Assembly: GCF_029835735.1 (NCBI RefSeq)
Contig: NZ_JAOEAL010000001.1
Coordinates: 1,984,001-2,048,000 of the forward strand
Origin: Shewanella sp. GD04112
GTDB taxonomy: Bacteria; Pseudomonadota; Gammaproteobacteria; Enterobacterales; Shewanellaceae
Reading direction: 5' to 3'
DNA length: 64,000 nt
The translations under genes were made by a program, and so were the position numbers. Below the pieces are notes generated by a model. It had not been told where the DNA came from and did not search any database. It was given only the letters and a program-made list of their open reading frames with translations. Positions 1-9,250 of the stretch are shown here, piece after piece (the first letter of the stretch is position 1; every line of letters starts with the position of its first letter).

Positions 1-685
1 ATGCTTGGCCATAGGTGTCGTGGAAGTGCAGGGCGAGCTGTTCAACCGGGACTCGCTCCATCACGGCTTGCAGCATTTTACGGGCTTTTAACGGCGTGCC
101 TACACCGATAGTGTCGCCGAGCGAAATTTCGTAACAGCCCATTTTGTAAAGGATTTCAGACACTCTTGCCACTTCGCTCGCCGCGATTTCCCCTTCATAG
201 GGGCAACCTAAAACGCAGGACACATAGCCACGCACTGGGATATTGGCGGCTTTTGCTATGTCCATCAACGGGATAAAGCGTTCAATCGACTCTTCAATCG
301 AACAGTTGATATTGCGTTGGCTAAAGCTTTGTGACGCCGCACCAAAGATAGCGACTTCGGAAGCTTTTGCATCCAGCGCCAGCTCTAAACCTTTGACATT
401 GGGGGTGAGGGCGCTGTAAACCACGCCCGCTTGACGGCGAATTTGGCGCAATACTTCGCCACTATCGGCCATTTGTGGCACCCATTTGGGTGACACAAAG
501 CTGCCTGCTTCAATTCGCTTCACGCCCGCATCGGCGAGGGATTCAATCAAGGCGACTTTGGCCTGTGTTGGGACGGCGGCTTCATTCTGCAAGCCATCAC
601 GTGGCCCCATCTCGAATAAGCTAACCCTATCCGAGCTGGCGCTTACCGAGGTCGAGCTTAAGTTCGTAAGATCCAGCGCAGACAT
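1..685 (-). CDS. liuE: Hydroxymethylglutaryl-CoA lyase, 3' part missing
   Basis: This enzyme cleaves HMG-CoA to acetoacetate and acetyl-CoA, the last step of leucine degradation. About 228 codons lie in the window; the reading frame is open to position 1, so the C-terminus is cut by the window edge. The N-terminal TIM-barrel motif FEMGPRDGLQNE is at residues 24-35 (catalytic Arg and Asp). Further on are the cysteine-containing SCVLGCPYEG stretch and the metal-binding HFHDTYGQ motif, all typical of HMG-CoA lyases. The ATG (683-685) directly follows the liuD stop with no gap, which implies translational coupling. It is the last gene seen of the liu operon. The family assignment is firm. Confidence 0.95.
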   Translation of the reverse strand, partial: MSALDLTNLSSTSVSASSDRVSLFEMGPRDGLQNEAAVPTQAKVALIESLADAGVKRIEAGSFVSPKWVPQMADSGEVLRQIRRQAGVVYSALTPNVKGLELALDAKASEVAIFGAASQSFSQRNINCSIEESIERFIPLMDIAKAANIPVRGYVSCVLGCPYEGEIAASEVARVSEILYKMGCYEISLGDTIGVGTPLKARKMLQAVMERVPVEQLALHFHDTYGQA

Positions 686-2725
686 TTAGGCTTCCTCGCT
701 CTGGGCTTTGGGCTCAACATGGAGCAGCACGGCGCCATCGCTCACTAACTCGCCCGCCTTGAAGTAGAACTCGGTAACAATACCGTCGAAGGGCGCTTCG
801 ATGGTGTATTCCATCTTCATCGCTTCCATCACCAGTAGTCCTTGTCCCGCCTTCACCTCAGCACCGACTTCCACTAAGTGGGTCACGACTGTGCCGTTCA
901 TCGGGGCCTTGAGTTTATCTTCATTGCTGGATTCGGCCTCAACCACTTGGGTTTTTACCGCCCTGAAGTGATAACTGCCTGAGGGTAAAAACAGCGTAAA
1001 ATCATCGCCCTGAGCGCTGACAGGTACTTTACTCTTGTGGCCGTTGATTTCGGCTAACAGTAAATCCTGCTTAAGCTCACCACTCAGGGACTTGCTCACT
1101 TGGCCCTCTGCTGCGGCTTGGGATAATTGGTAGTGATCGCCAAAGTCTAATAGCACTAATTGTTGTAACTCGTGGGCATCGTCGAGCAGGGCAATAGTAT
1201 GCTGGCTGACACTGTTGAGTCTAAAGCCACTGACTTGGCCCCAAGGCGAGTAAGGATCGGCGCTGTTAATGGCCTGTGCCTTGGCGGCTTCTTTACGGGC
1301 AAGTACTTGATACAGCGCGGCAAAAGCGATAGCTGTATCGGTTTCGCTCGAAGCACTGCCAATCAGCGCGTCGCCGTAACGGTTGATAAAGTCGGTGCTA
1401 AAATCCGCCTTGGCAAAGGCAGGATGCTCGGCAATATTCGCCAAAAATTCAATATTGTGCTTAAGCCCGCTGATTTGGTAGGACTCGAGGGCATGCACTA
1501 GACGCTGTAGCGCACGTGGACGCGACTCATCCCACACGATGAGCTTGGCTATCATAGGATCGTAGAAGTTACTGATCACATCGTTTTCACGGATGCCGGA
1601 ATCGATACGCACGTATTTGCTTTGCTCGGGCTCGCGCAGGAAATTGAGCTTACCGCTGGCGGGTAAAAACTCATTTTGCGGATCTTCGGCGTAAATACGC
1701 ACCTCAAAGGCGTGTCCATGGATACGCACTTCGTCCTGTTTGAGCGGTAAAGGTTGACCACTGGCGACCATTAACTGCCATTTGACTAAGTCTTGACCCG
1801 TCACCATTTCGGTCACAGGATGCTCTACCTGCAGACGGGTATTCATCTCCATAAAGTAGAAGCTATTGTCGGTATCTAACAGGAATTCAACGGTTCCCGC
1901 GCCGACATAATCGATGGCCTTGGCGGCCGCTACGGCGGCTTCACCCATTTGGGCGCGCAGTTCATCACTTAAACCGGGTGCTGGTGCTTCTTCGACCACT
2001 TTTTGATGGCGGCGCTGAATCGAACAGTCGCGATCCGATAAGTAAATCGCATTGCCAAAGGTATCGGCAAACACTTGGACTTCGACATGGCGAGGCTGGC
2101 GTAAATAACGCTCCATCAATAACTTATCGTTACCGAAGGAGGAGGCCGCTTCACGGCGCGCCGAGTTGATGGCGTCCATGATTTCGCCTTCATGCTCAAC
2201 GATACGCATGCCTTTGCCACCGCCACCGTAGGCGGCTTTAATCAGCATCGGGAAGCCGATTTTTAAGGCTTCGGCCTTGAGGGTGGCGTCGGTTTGATCG
2301 TCGCCATGGTAACCCGGCACTAAAGGCACTTGCGCCGCCGTCATAATAGCTTTGGCGGCGCTCTTGCTACCCATAGCATCGATAGCATCGCTGCCAGGGC
2401 CAACAAACACGATTCCGGCCGCCTCACACTTGCGGGCAAAGTCGGCGTTTTCCGATAAGAAGCCATAACCTGGGTGAATGGCTTGCGCCTGAGCTTTTTT
2501 GGCGATTTCAATAATCAAGTCGCCCTTGAGGTAAGAATCCGCAGGGGCGCTGCCACCTAAGTAAAACGATTCGTCAGCCATGGCAACATGGCGGGCGTTT
2601 TTATCGGCATCGGAATATAAAGCAACGGTGCGAACGCCCATGGCCTGCGCGGTTTTGATAATGCGGCAGGCAATTTCACCACGGTTAGCAATTAAAAGCT
2701 TAGTGAACATGCTGTTAGTCAACAT
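686..2725 (-). CDS. liuD: Methylcrotonyl-CoA carboxylase biotin-containing alpha subunit
   Basis: This subunit carboxylates its biotin and hands CO2 to LiuB, which makes 3-methylglutaconyl-CoA. The order is a biotin carboxylase N-domain (LIANRGEIACRI near the start), an ATP-grasp domain with the glycine-rich AAYGGGGKGMR loop, the MNTRLQVEHPVTE active-site segment, and a C-terminal biotinyl domain with the biotinylation motif VMEAMKMEY. At about 679 aa it has normal MCC alpha length. The ATG at 2725 is chosen because AAGGAG lies 7 nt upstream and because the start overlaps the liuC stop as TGATG. A TTG one codon earlier and an ATG at 2710 are less likely. The beta-subunit pairing with liuB distinguishes it from propionyl-CoA carboxylase. 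Confidence 0.95.
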   Translation of the reverse strand: MLTNSMFTKLLIANRGEIACRIIKTAQAMGVRTVALYSDADKNARHVAMADESFYLGGSAPADSYLKGDLIIEIAKKAQAQAIHPGYGFLSENADFARKCEAAGIVFVGPGSDAIDAMGSKSAAKAIMTAAQVPLVPGYHGDDQTDATLKAEALKIGFPMLIKAAYGGGGKGMRIVEHEGEIMDAINSARREAASSFGNDKLLMERYLRQPRHVEVQVFADTFGNAIYLSDRDCSIQRRHQKVVEEAPAPGLSDELRAQMGEAAVAAAKAIDYVGAGTVEFLLDTDNSFYFMEMNTRLQVEHPVTEMVTGQDLVKWQLMVASGQPLPLKQDEVRIHGHAFEVRIYAEDPQNEFLPASGKLNFLREPEQSKYVRIDSGIRENDVISNFYDPMIAKLIVWDESRPRALQRLVHALESYQISGLKHNIEFLANIAEHPAFAKADFSTDFINRYGDALIGSASSETDTAIAFAALYQVLARKEAAKAQAINSADPYSPWGQVSGFRLNSVSQHTIALLDDAHELQQLVLLDFGDHYQLSQAAAEGQVSKSLSGELKQDLLLAEINGHKSKVPVSAQGDDFTLFLPSGSYHFRAVKTQVVEAESSNEDKLKAPMNGTVVTHLVEVGAEVKAGQGLLVMEAMKMEYTIEAPFDGIVTEFYFKAGELVSDGAVLLHVEPKAQSEEA

Positions 2726-3591
2726 CAAAGAACTCCTTGAGTATCTGTTGGCGTGTGCCAGTTCGGCTGACGTTTCTCAAAAAAGGCGTTTAAACCTTCT
2801 TGGCCTTCATCAGATACCCGAATGCGGGCGATGCGCTCGCTGGTGTAATCAATCGTATCTTGGTCTATCACGCCATCTTCGAGGCGGGCGAGTAGGGTCT
2901 TTACCCATGCCATACCCTGCGGACTGTTGGCCTGTAGCGCGGTGATAATGGGCTTTGCTGCGGCCGCTAAATCGTCGTTTATCTCATGGATAACATTGAG
3001 TTTGAGCGCCGTTTGCGCATCAAAACGCTCCGCGGTCAGCATATAGCGGCGTGAGGCGCGATTACCCATGGCGCGGGCAACGTAGGGGCTAATCACCGCA
3101 GGGATCAGCCCAAGTTTGACTTCGCTTAGGCAGAAACTTGTGCGCTCGGTGGCGATGGCAATATCACTGGCGCAAATTAACCCAAGCGCGCCGCCAAAAG
3201 CTGCCCCTTGGACTAAGGCGATAGTGGGTTTTGGAAAGGTATCTAAATCCTGCATCAGCTTAGCCAGCGCCTTGGCGTCATTCAGGTTTTGATCAAAATC
3301 CATCTTGGCTTGTTTGCGCATCCAGTTTAAGTCGGCGCCTGCGCTGAAGTTTTTGCCATTGGCTTTTAATACCAAGAGTTTGCAGTCTTTGTGCTCGGCA
3401 AAATAACCGAGGACAGCGATCATTTCGCTGATCATCACCTCATCGAAGGCGTTGTGCACTTCAGCGCGGTTAAGGATTAACTCGCCCACGCCATTATTCA
3501 GCGCGTAACTTACATGTTGCAAATGGCCTAAGGCGTGCTGCAAATGAGCTAAGGATTGAGTGCTAGTGGTCTGGTGTTGTGTGTCAGTCAT
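2725..3591 (-). CDS. liuC: Methylglutaconyl-CoA hydratase (crotonase family)
   Basis: This enzyme hydrates 3-methylglutaconyl-CoA to HMG-CoA, between the LiuBD carboxylase and the LiuE lyase. It is a single crotonase-fold domain. The CoA/oxyanion-hole segments are visible as NGKNFSAGADLNWM and as GAAFGGALGLICASDIAIA, followed by the EVKLGLIPAVISPYV stretch common to enoyl-CoA hydratases. The ATG at 3591 is preferred over an upstream in-frame start at 3624, because GAGGG sits 7 nt before it. That gives about 288 aa, slightly long for the family because of a polar N-terminal tail. It overlaps liuD by one base. Confidence 0.93.
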   Translation of the reverse strand: MTDTQHQTTSTQSLAHLQHALGHLQHVSYALNNGVGELILNRAEVHNAFDEVMISEMIAVLGYFAEHKDCKLLVLKANGKNFSAGADLNWMRKQAKMDFDQNLNDAKALAKLMQDLDTFPKPTIALVQGAAFGGALGLICASDIAIATERTSFCLSEVKLGLIPAVISPYVARAMGNRASRRYMLTAERFDAQTALKLNVIHEINDDLAAAAKPIITALQANSPQGMAWVKTLLARLEDGVIDQDTIDYTSERIARIRVSDEGQEGLNAFFEKRQPNWHTPTDTQGVL

Positions 3592-3635
3592 TGTAATTCC
3601 CTCTATGAGTGATACGTAAGGCATCGCAAGATGCG

Positions 3636-5243
3636 TTACATACGGAAGACGCCGAAGCGGGTGTCTTCGATAGGGGCATTTAATGCGGCTGACAGGGCAA
3701 GGCCCACCACATCACGGGTTTGCGCCGGGTCGATAATGCCGTCATCCCACAGGCGGGCGCTGGCATGGTAGGGATGACCCTCTTTATCGTATTGGGCAAT
3801 AATCGGTGCTTTAAAGGCTTTTTCATCCTCAGCAGACCATTCTTCACCTTTACGGGCTAAACCGTCGCGGCGCACTGTCGCTAATACGCCAGCGGCTTGC
3901 TCGCCACCCATTACAGAGATGCGCGCATTGGGCCACATCCACATCATGGTTGGTTCGAAGGCGCGGCCGCACATACCGTAGTTACCCGCGCCGTAGCTGC
4001 CACCGATAATCACAGTGAATTTAGGTACATTGGCGCAGGAGACTGCGGTTACCATCTTGGCGCCGTGCTTAGCGATACCTTCGTGTTCGTACTTTTTACC
4101 CACCATAAAGCCGGTGATGTTTTGCAGGAACAGCAGCGGGATCTTGCGCTGGCAGCACAGCTCGATAAAGTGCGCGCCTTTTTGGGCAGATTCTGAGAAT
4201 AAAATGCCGTTGTTAGCCACAATCCCCACGGGATAGCCGTGAATACGGGCAAAACCACAAACTAGGGTTGCGCCATAGTTGGCCTTAAACTCATCGAAAT
4301 CGGAGTCGTCGACGATGCGGGCGATCACTTCTTTCACATCGAAGGGCTTTTTCAGATCGGTGCCGACGATGCCGTAGAGTTCGCTGATATCAAACTTAGG
4401 TGGCTTAACCGGGCTCAGTAAACTGTTGATTTGTTTTTGATGATTCAGACGCAGCACTGCGCGGCGGGCAAGCTCTAAGGCATGCTCATCGTTTTGGGCT
4501 AAGTGATCCGCAACACCTGAAATTTTAGTGTGTACGTCGGCGCCGCCGAGTTCTTCGGCGCTGACTTCTTCACCGGTCGCAGCTTTCACTAACGGCGGAC
4601 CCGCTAAGAAGATAGTGCCTTGTTCTTTAACGATAATAGATTCATCGGCCATGGCAGGGACATAGGCGCCGCCCGCGGTACACAGACCCATCACCACCGC
4701 AATTTGCGGAATACCCTTGGCAGACATTTGCGCTTGGTTGTAAAAAATCCGGCCGAAATGGTCGCGATCGGGGAACACTTCATCCTGACGGGGCAAGTTA
4801 GCGCCGCCCGAGTCGACTAAATAGATACAGGGCAGATGACAGCGGCTGGCAATCTCCTGTGCCCTTAAGTGTTTTTTGACCGTGATAGGGTAGTAAGTGC
4901 CGCCTTTGACCGTGGCATCGTTGGCGATAATCATGCATTCTACGCCGCTCACTCGGCCGATACCGGCGATAATCCCTGCGGCGGGCACTTCTTCGTCATA
5001 GACTTCAAATGCCGCAAATTGCGACAATTCTAAAAAGGGCGAACCTGCGTCGAGGAGTTTCTCAACCCGTTGACGGGGCAGGAGTTTACCGCGGGCCAAA
5101 TGGCGCTCTAGGGCAACGGGGCCGCCGCCGAGTTCAATTTTGGCGAGTTTGGTTTTGAGATCGGCCACGAGGGCGGCCATATCGTCGGATTTGGCTTTAA
5201 ATTCATCGCTACGGGCGTTGATACGACTGCTTAATTGCGTCAC
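3636..5243 (-). CDS. liuB: Methylcrotonyl-CoA carboxylase carboxyltransferase beta subunit
   Basis: This 535-aa carboxyltransferase moves the carboxyl group from biotin on LiuD to methylcrotonyl-CoA. Two crotonase-like halves are present. The N-terminal half carries LVDSGGANLPRQDEVFPD, and the C-terminal half carries the oxyanion glycines (IIGGSYGAGNYGMCGRAF and SVMGGEQAAGVL). These sequences are characteristic of MCC beta rather than PCC beta. The start is GTG (5241-5243) with AAGGA about 9 nt upstream. It lies between liuA and liuC in the same orientation with short gaps, consistent with one transcript. Confidence 0.95.
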   Translation of the reverse strand: MTQLSSRINARSDEFKAKSDDMAALVADLKTKLAKIELGGGPVALERHLARGKLLPRQRVEKLLDAGSPFLELSQFAAFEVYDEEVPAAGIIAGIGRVSGVECMIIANDATVKGGTYYPITVKKHLRAQEIASRCHLPCIYLVDSGGANLPRQDEVFPDRDHFGRIFYNQAQMSAKGIPQIAVVMGLCTAGGAYVPAMADESIIVKEQGTIFLAGPPLVKAATGEEVSAEELGGADVHTKISGVADHLAQNDEHALELARRAVLRLNHQKQINSLLSPVKPPKFDISELYGIVGTDLKKPFDVKEVIARIVDDSDFDEFKANYGATLVCGFARIHGYPVGIVANNGILFSESAQKGAHFIELCCQRKIPLLFLQNITGFMVGKKYEHEGIAKHGAKMVTAVSCANVPKFTVIIGGSYGAGNYGMCGRAFEPTMMWMWPNARISVMGGEQAAGVLATVRRDGLARKGEEWSAEDEKAFKAPIIAQYDKEGHPYHASARLWDDGIIDPAQTRDVVGLALSAALNAPIEDTRFGVFRM

Positions 5244-5343
5244 TTTGATTGTCCTTATAAAGCGGTAACTCAGTATCAGTTGGCTCGCTGGGCGAGGGGC
5301 ATGAAAGGCTAAAGCTCGTCATGCGCCGCTCGCCCTTGGCTGC

Positions 5344-6513
5344 TTATTTCGATTCGTTAAAGAGCTCACGGCCAATCAGCATACGGCGAATTTCTGAGGT
5401 GCCAGCACCGATCTCATAGAGTTTGGCATCGCGCAGTAAGCGGCCAGTGGCATACTCGTTGACGTAACCGTTACCGCCGAGCAATTGAATGGCATCCAGT
5501 GCCATTTTGGTCGCCAGCTCCGCGCTGTAAAGAATGGCGCCCGCTGCGTCTTTGCGGGTGGTTTCACCGCGATCGCAGGATTTCGCCACGCTATACACAT
5601 AGGCTTTAGCGGCGTTCATGCCGGTGTACATATCGGCTAATTTGCCTTGTACTAATTGGAATTCACCGATGGATTTACCAAATTGCTCACGCTCGTGGAT
5701 ATAAGGCACGACGATGTCCATACAGGCGTTCATGATCCCCAGTGGGCCGCCTGACAGCACGACGCGCTCGTAATCTAAGCCGCTCATCAGCACTTTGACG
5801 CCATTGTTGAGGCCGCCGAGAATGTTTTCCTCTGGCACTTCGACATCTTCAAACACCAGTTCACAAGTGTTTGAACCGCGCATCCCCAGTTTGTCGAGTT
5901 TTTGCGCTTGGCTGAAACCTTTAAAACCACGCTCAACGATAAAGGCCGTGATGCCGTGTGCGCCTTTGGTTAAGTCGGTTTTGGCATAAATGACATAGGT
6001 ATTGGCATCGGGACCGTTGGTGATCCACATTTTGTTGCCATTGAGGATATAGCGGTCGCCTTCTTTACGGGCATGCAGCTTCATAGAAACCACATCTGAC
6101 CCTGCATTGGGCTCACTCATTGCCAGAGCGCCGATATGTTCACCGCTGACCAGCTTTGGTAGGTACTTGGCTTTTTGCTCTGCATTACCGTTGCGGTTAA
6201 TTTGATTGACGCACAGGTTAGAGTGGGCGCCGTAACTTAATCCGATAGAGGCCGAGGCGCGGGAAATCTCTTCCATAGCGACCACGTGGGCAAGATAGCC
6301 CATGTTTGCTCCGCCGTATTCCTCAGGCACAGTAACACCTAAGAGCCCCATTCCACCGAGCACGGGCCAAATTTCGTTAGGGAAGGCGTTGTCGTGGTCG
6401 ACTTTAGCGGCAATGGGGGCGATTTCGTGTTTAGCGAAATCTTGCACCGCATCGCGCAGCATATCGACTTCTTCGCCTAGGCCAAAATTGAGACTGGTGT
6501 AGAGTGAGTTCAT
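5344..6513 (-). CDS. liuA: Isovaleryl-CoA dehydrogenase
   Basis: This FAD-dependent acyl-CoA dehydrogenase (389 aa) oxidises isovaleryl-CoA to 3-methylcrotonyl-CoA and passes electrons to ETF. The family segments AMSEPNAGSDVVSMKL and KMWITNGPDANTYVIYAKT bind FAD and substrate. The glutamate in GLDYERVVLSGGPLGI is at the position of the catalytic base of isovaleryl-CoA dehydrogenases. The C-terminal QLLGGNGYVNEY and GTSEIRRMLIGREL segments are also typical. The ATG has AGGA 8 nt upstream. It follows liuR in the operon. Confidence 0.95.
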   Translation of the reverse strand: MNSLYTSLNFGLGEEVDMLRDAVQDFAKHEIAPIAAKVDHDNAFPNEIWPVLGGMGLLGVTVPEEYGGANMGYLAHVVAMEEISRASASIGLSYGAHSNLCVNQINRNGNAEQKAKYLPKLVSGEHIGALAMSEPNAGSDVVSMKLHARKEGDRYILNGNKMWITNGPDANTYVIYAKTDLTKGAHGITAFIVERGFKGFSQAQKLDKLGMRGSNTCELVFEDVEVPEENILGGLNNGVKVLMSGLDYERVVLSGGPLGIMNACMDIVVPYIHEREQFGKSIGEFQLVQGKLADMYTGMNAAKAYVYSVAKSCDRGETTRKDAAGAILYSAELATKMALDAIQLLGGNGYVNEYATGRLLRDAKLYEIGAGTSEIRRMLIGRELFNESK

Positions 6514-6666
6514 TGCTTGTGTCCTATCTTAGGTTCTAATTTATATTTTTATGATTATTAGGTGCTTGAGTCTTTAAAACCGTCTTACAGTGCGTGATTT
6601 ATCCCTGTCACGCGGTCGTACCAACTGAGGTGTTGATTAATGCTATGCTCGCAACCCTCGAAGGAA

Positions 6667-7071
6667 TTAGGCCTTGGCCTTGCTTTCTTCTAGGGCGAGG
6701 CGGCATTGTTGCTCGGCTGAATTCAGCTCCATCAGTACCACTTTAATGTCGTCCATTTGCTGCTGCAGTGCGGATTTTTTCTCTTCCACTAGGGCAAGCA
6801 TGGTATTGAGCTGAGTGGTGCTGCTTTTGTCAGCATCGTAGAGTTCGAACAGGCGACGGGTTTCTGCGAGAGAAAACCCAAGGCGCTTGCCGCGCAGGAT
6901 AAGTTTGAGTCGAACCCTGTCTTTGAGACTGTAAATACGGGTTTGACCGCGACGTTTTGGCTTAAGTAAGCCTTGGTCTTCGTAAAAACGAATGCTTCGG
7001 GTCGTGATATCAAACTCTTTAGAGAGATCACTGATCGAATAAGTCGTTTGTGGCGTGTTAGTTGCGCTCAT
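6667..7071 (-). CDS. liuR: MerR-family regulator of the liu operon
   Basis: This 134-aa protein has an N-terminal MerR winged helix-turn-helix (YSISDLSKEFDITTRSIRFY, then YEDQGLLKP) and a C-terminal coiled-coil dimerisation helix (about residues 75-130). There is no cysteine-rich metal site. Being the first gene of an operon with all five liuABCDE genes identifies it as LiuR, known in proteobacteria as the regulator of branched-chain amino acid catabolism. It is probably autoregulated from a dyad at 7114-7129. The likely inducer is an intermediate CoA ester, by inference from the family. Confidence 0.9.
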   Translation of the reverse strand: MSATNTPQTTYSISDLSKEFDITTRSIRFYEDQGLLKPKRRGQTRIYSLKDRVRLKLILRGKRLGFSLAETRRLFELYDADKSSTTQLNTMLALVEEKKSALQQQMDDIKVVLMELNSAEQQCRLALEESKAKA

Positions 7072-7113
7072 TCAGGCACCTTAGTTAATCATTTTTATGC
7101 AAGATATATGAAG

Positions 7114-7129
7114 TTTACGTAAAGGTAAA
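7114..7129 (-). promoter_or_regulatory. Candidate LiuR operator
   Basis: An imperfect dyad lies 43-58 bp upstream of the liuR start. On the minus strand it reads TTTACC-N4-CGTAAA, and 5 of 6 half-site positions match. MerR proteins bind dyads between the -35 and -10 elements, and a TTTACG-type half site fits my recollection of the LiuR motif. No convincing -35/-10 pair could be fixed around it. Confidence 0.4.
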
Positions 7130-7343
7130 GATTGCGGCGTGGTTAGTCTGATTTTTTTGTCAATTCTTGTTGCCACTCGCTCGAGCGGCTTCAGTTCAAA
7201 CTATTGATATTATTGATGTAAGCGCGAGACGTAAAGGCTCTGGTGAAGCGGGGACGTGCCGCGCTGCCCTCGTCTTGCTATTGGGCAACGCAGCGCTGTG
7301 GATTGAGCAAACAACTTGTATCAAATGCCGCGATTATCGGCGC

Positions 7344-9056
7344 TTACTCCATGGTGTTGAGCAAACCATCATCGGCTAACACACCCTCATAGGTTGGGCG
7401 GTTTAACGCCTCGATAAGTACCGGATCCCGTTTGTATACGTCATTGTAAAACTTGATTTTCCCGTCCTTTAAGGTGACGGTCCAATACATGATCAAAATG
7501 TCTAAGGGTTCATCTAAGAACAGGTTTTCCGTTTTTCCCTCACTCAATTTGCTACTGAGCGTGTTACTTGACCAATTGGCATTGGCACTCAGCAATTTAT
7601 CCGCCAGTACGAGTGGATCTTTGACTCGAATACAGCCATGACTGAAGGCCCTATCCGTTTGTTCAAACAGATTTTTAGCTGGCGTATCGTGCAGATAAAT
7701 CGAGTATTGGTTAGGGAAGATAAACTTAACTAAACCCAGTGAGTTATCTTCACCCGGGTCCTGCACAAACCAGTAGGGAAAGTTTTTGCCGGTCATACTG
7801 TGCCAATCGATACCGCTTGCATCCACGGGCGTGCCCGAGCCTTCGACCACTTTAAAGTGTTTCTTCTGTAAATAATCGGGATCTTTACGTAAGTGATTGA
7901 TGATCTCAGTGGAGATGCTGCGGGGCACAGTCCAAGTGGGATTGACAACCAGGTATTTTAGCTTGGATTTAAACAGCGGTGTTTTAGCGTTAATTTTGCC
8001 GATGATAATGTCGGTTCGCCAGCTTAAGCTGTTGTCTTTAAAGAGTAACAGCTCGTAACCTGCCAAGTTGACGATAAGATAATTGGCGGGCAAGTTTGCC
8101 GATAACCAGCGCGCACGCTCAAGGTTAATACGGATCTGATCGACCCGTTGCGAGTAGGGCACATTGAGCGCCGCCATAGTGCCCGCACCAATCACACCAT
8201 CGGCTTTAAGACTATGGTCAGTTTGGAATTGACGCACCGCGGCTTCAAGCGTGCTGTCGTATGTTAAGGGCTGGCTCACGACGGCGCTATTGTCCGCCGG
8301 CGCACTTGCCGCTATGTAACCTAACTCTGTTAGCCGTGTGGCAATGCCTTGTACCGAGGGGGAAATACTACCCGGTTTGATGACTTCCGTATAGGGAATC
8401 GGGCTAAAGGGATAGCGTGCCGCTAAGTCTTTGTACTGGGCAAGATACTGTTTTAGCTGATGATAGGGCGCAATCTTAGGTGCTAAGCCTGCAATAGCGT
8501 CAGCCACAGTGTGCGCTTTAATATGTTCTTCGAGCTGCTTTAATGTGGTGTCGAAATCGAGATGGGTTTCATCATAATTCCAGGTTTTGCCGAGCATGCT
8601 GGGGTTCACTTTGCCATTCAGTAAATGAATGGCGTAGGTGATGATCCCATCGCTTAGCAGCACTTCAAATACATTACTGTGGTATTCATCCTGCCAATTC
8701 GAGACACTGAGCTGTTGGTAAAGTTCGACTAGCTTGGAGTAGTGATAATCTTCCTTCGACAATCCTTCATCATCGGCACTTTTTATCACATCGAGCATAG
8801 TGCCCGCGTAGTCTTTATCTTGCCAGAGCGGCTGATATTGACGCACTTGGTAGACCCGCGACAGTAGCTTGGCGCTAATAATCTGAGTATTGTCGACCTT
8901 GGCTCGTTCACCAATAGATAAGGGTTCGAGTAAGGTCTCTAGCTGCTGAGTTGACGCAATGCCGTTCGCGCTAACGAGACTGAGGACCAGGAGTAAGGTG
9001 GGTTTAAAGCGATTAAAGCGCATCATAATGCATTTTCTTTCCATGAAAAATTCCAT
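7344..9056 (-). CDS. Secreted murein L,D-transpeptidase (YcbB/LdtD-like)
   Basis: This is a cell-wall cross-linking enzyme that forms 3-3 (mDAP-mDAP) peptide bonds in peptidoglycan. An N-terminal signal peptide or anchor (MRFNRFKPTLLLVLSLVSA, cleaved near GIAS) begins at the 12th codon of the longest frame. A peptidoglycan-binding helical domain follows (roughly residues 245-310, with AAVRQFQTDHSLKADGVIG). The C-terminal YkuD catalytic domain carries the SHGCIRV motif with the nucleophilic cysteine. Length (about 560-570 aa) and domain order match E. coli YcbB. The start is ambiguous: ATG codons at 9056, 9044 and 9023 are all in frame, and only the 9044 start has a weak GGAA box at proper spacing. 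It is a single gene, divergent from the acyl-CoA synthetase. Confidence 0.88.
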   Translation of the reverse strand: MEFFMERKCIMMRFNRFKPTLLLVLSLVSANGIASTQQLETLLEPLSIGERAKVDNTQIISAKLLSRVYQVRQYQPLWQDKDYAGTMLDVIKSADDEGLSKEDYHYSKLVELYQQLSVSNWQDEYHSNVFEVLLSDGIITYAIHLLNGKVNPSMLGKTWNYDETHLDFDTTLKQLEEHIKAHTVADAIAGLAPKIAPYHQLKQYLAQYKDLAARYPFSPIPYTEVIKPGSISPSVQGIATRLTELGYIAASAPADNSAVVSQPLTYDSTLEAAVRQFQTDHSLKADGVIGAGTMAALNVPYSQRVDQIRINLERARWLSANLPANYLIVNLAGYELLLFKDNSLSWRTDIIIGKINAKTPLFKSKLKYLVVNPTWTVPRSISTEIINHLRKDPDYLQKKHFKVVEGSGTPVDASGIDWHSMTGKNFPYWFVQDPGEDNSLGLVKFIFPNQYSIYLHDTPAKNLFEQTDRAFSHGCIRVKDPLVLADKLLSANANWSSNTLSSKLSEGKTENLFLDEPLDILIMYWTVTLKDGKIKFYNDVYKRDPVLIEALNRPTYEGVLADDGLLNTME

Positions 9057-9250
9057 TAAAACATAAGATTATGTGGAATCATTATGTACAGCAATGGATA
9101 AGCACAATAATCCAACATGTTTAACAATTTTAGCGGCTATATCCCTTAGTCTAATGGGGGAATAGCGCGCGGCAGGTCATAATCGATTTGGGAAGGAAGG
9201 GGAGAGTTTCATCTGTGGTGACACGGGTGAGTGTCATGATGGGAGGCCTT

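Noticed and set aside
1172..1501. Antisense open frames inside the liu genes (such as 1156-1362, 1172-1501, 3897-4196)
   Set aside because: They lie wholly within strongly conserved enzymes on the other strand, have no ribosome sites and encode no recognisable protein.
7240..7300. GC-rich inverted segment after the L,D-transpeptidase gene, considered as a terminator
   Set aside because: The stem is interrupted by a bulge and there is no T-run in the gene's direction.
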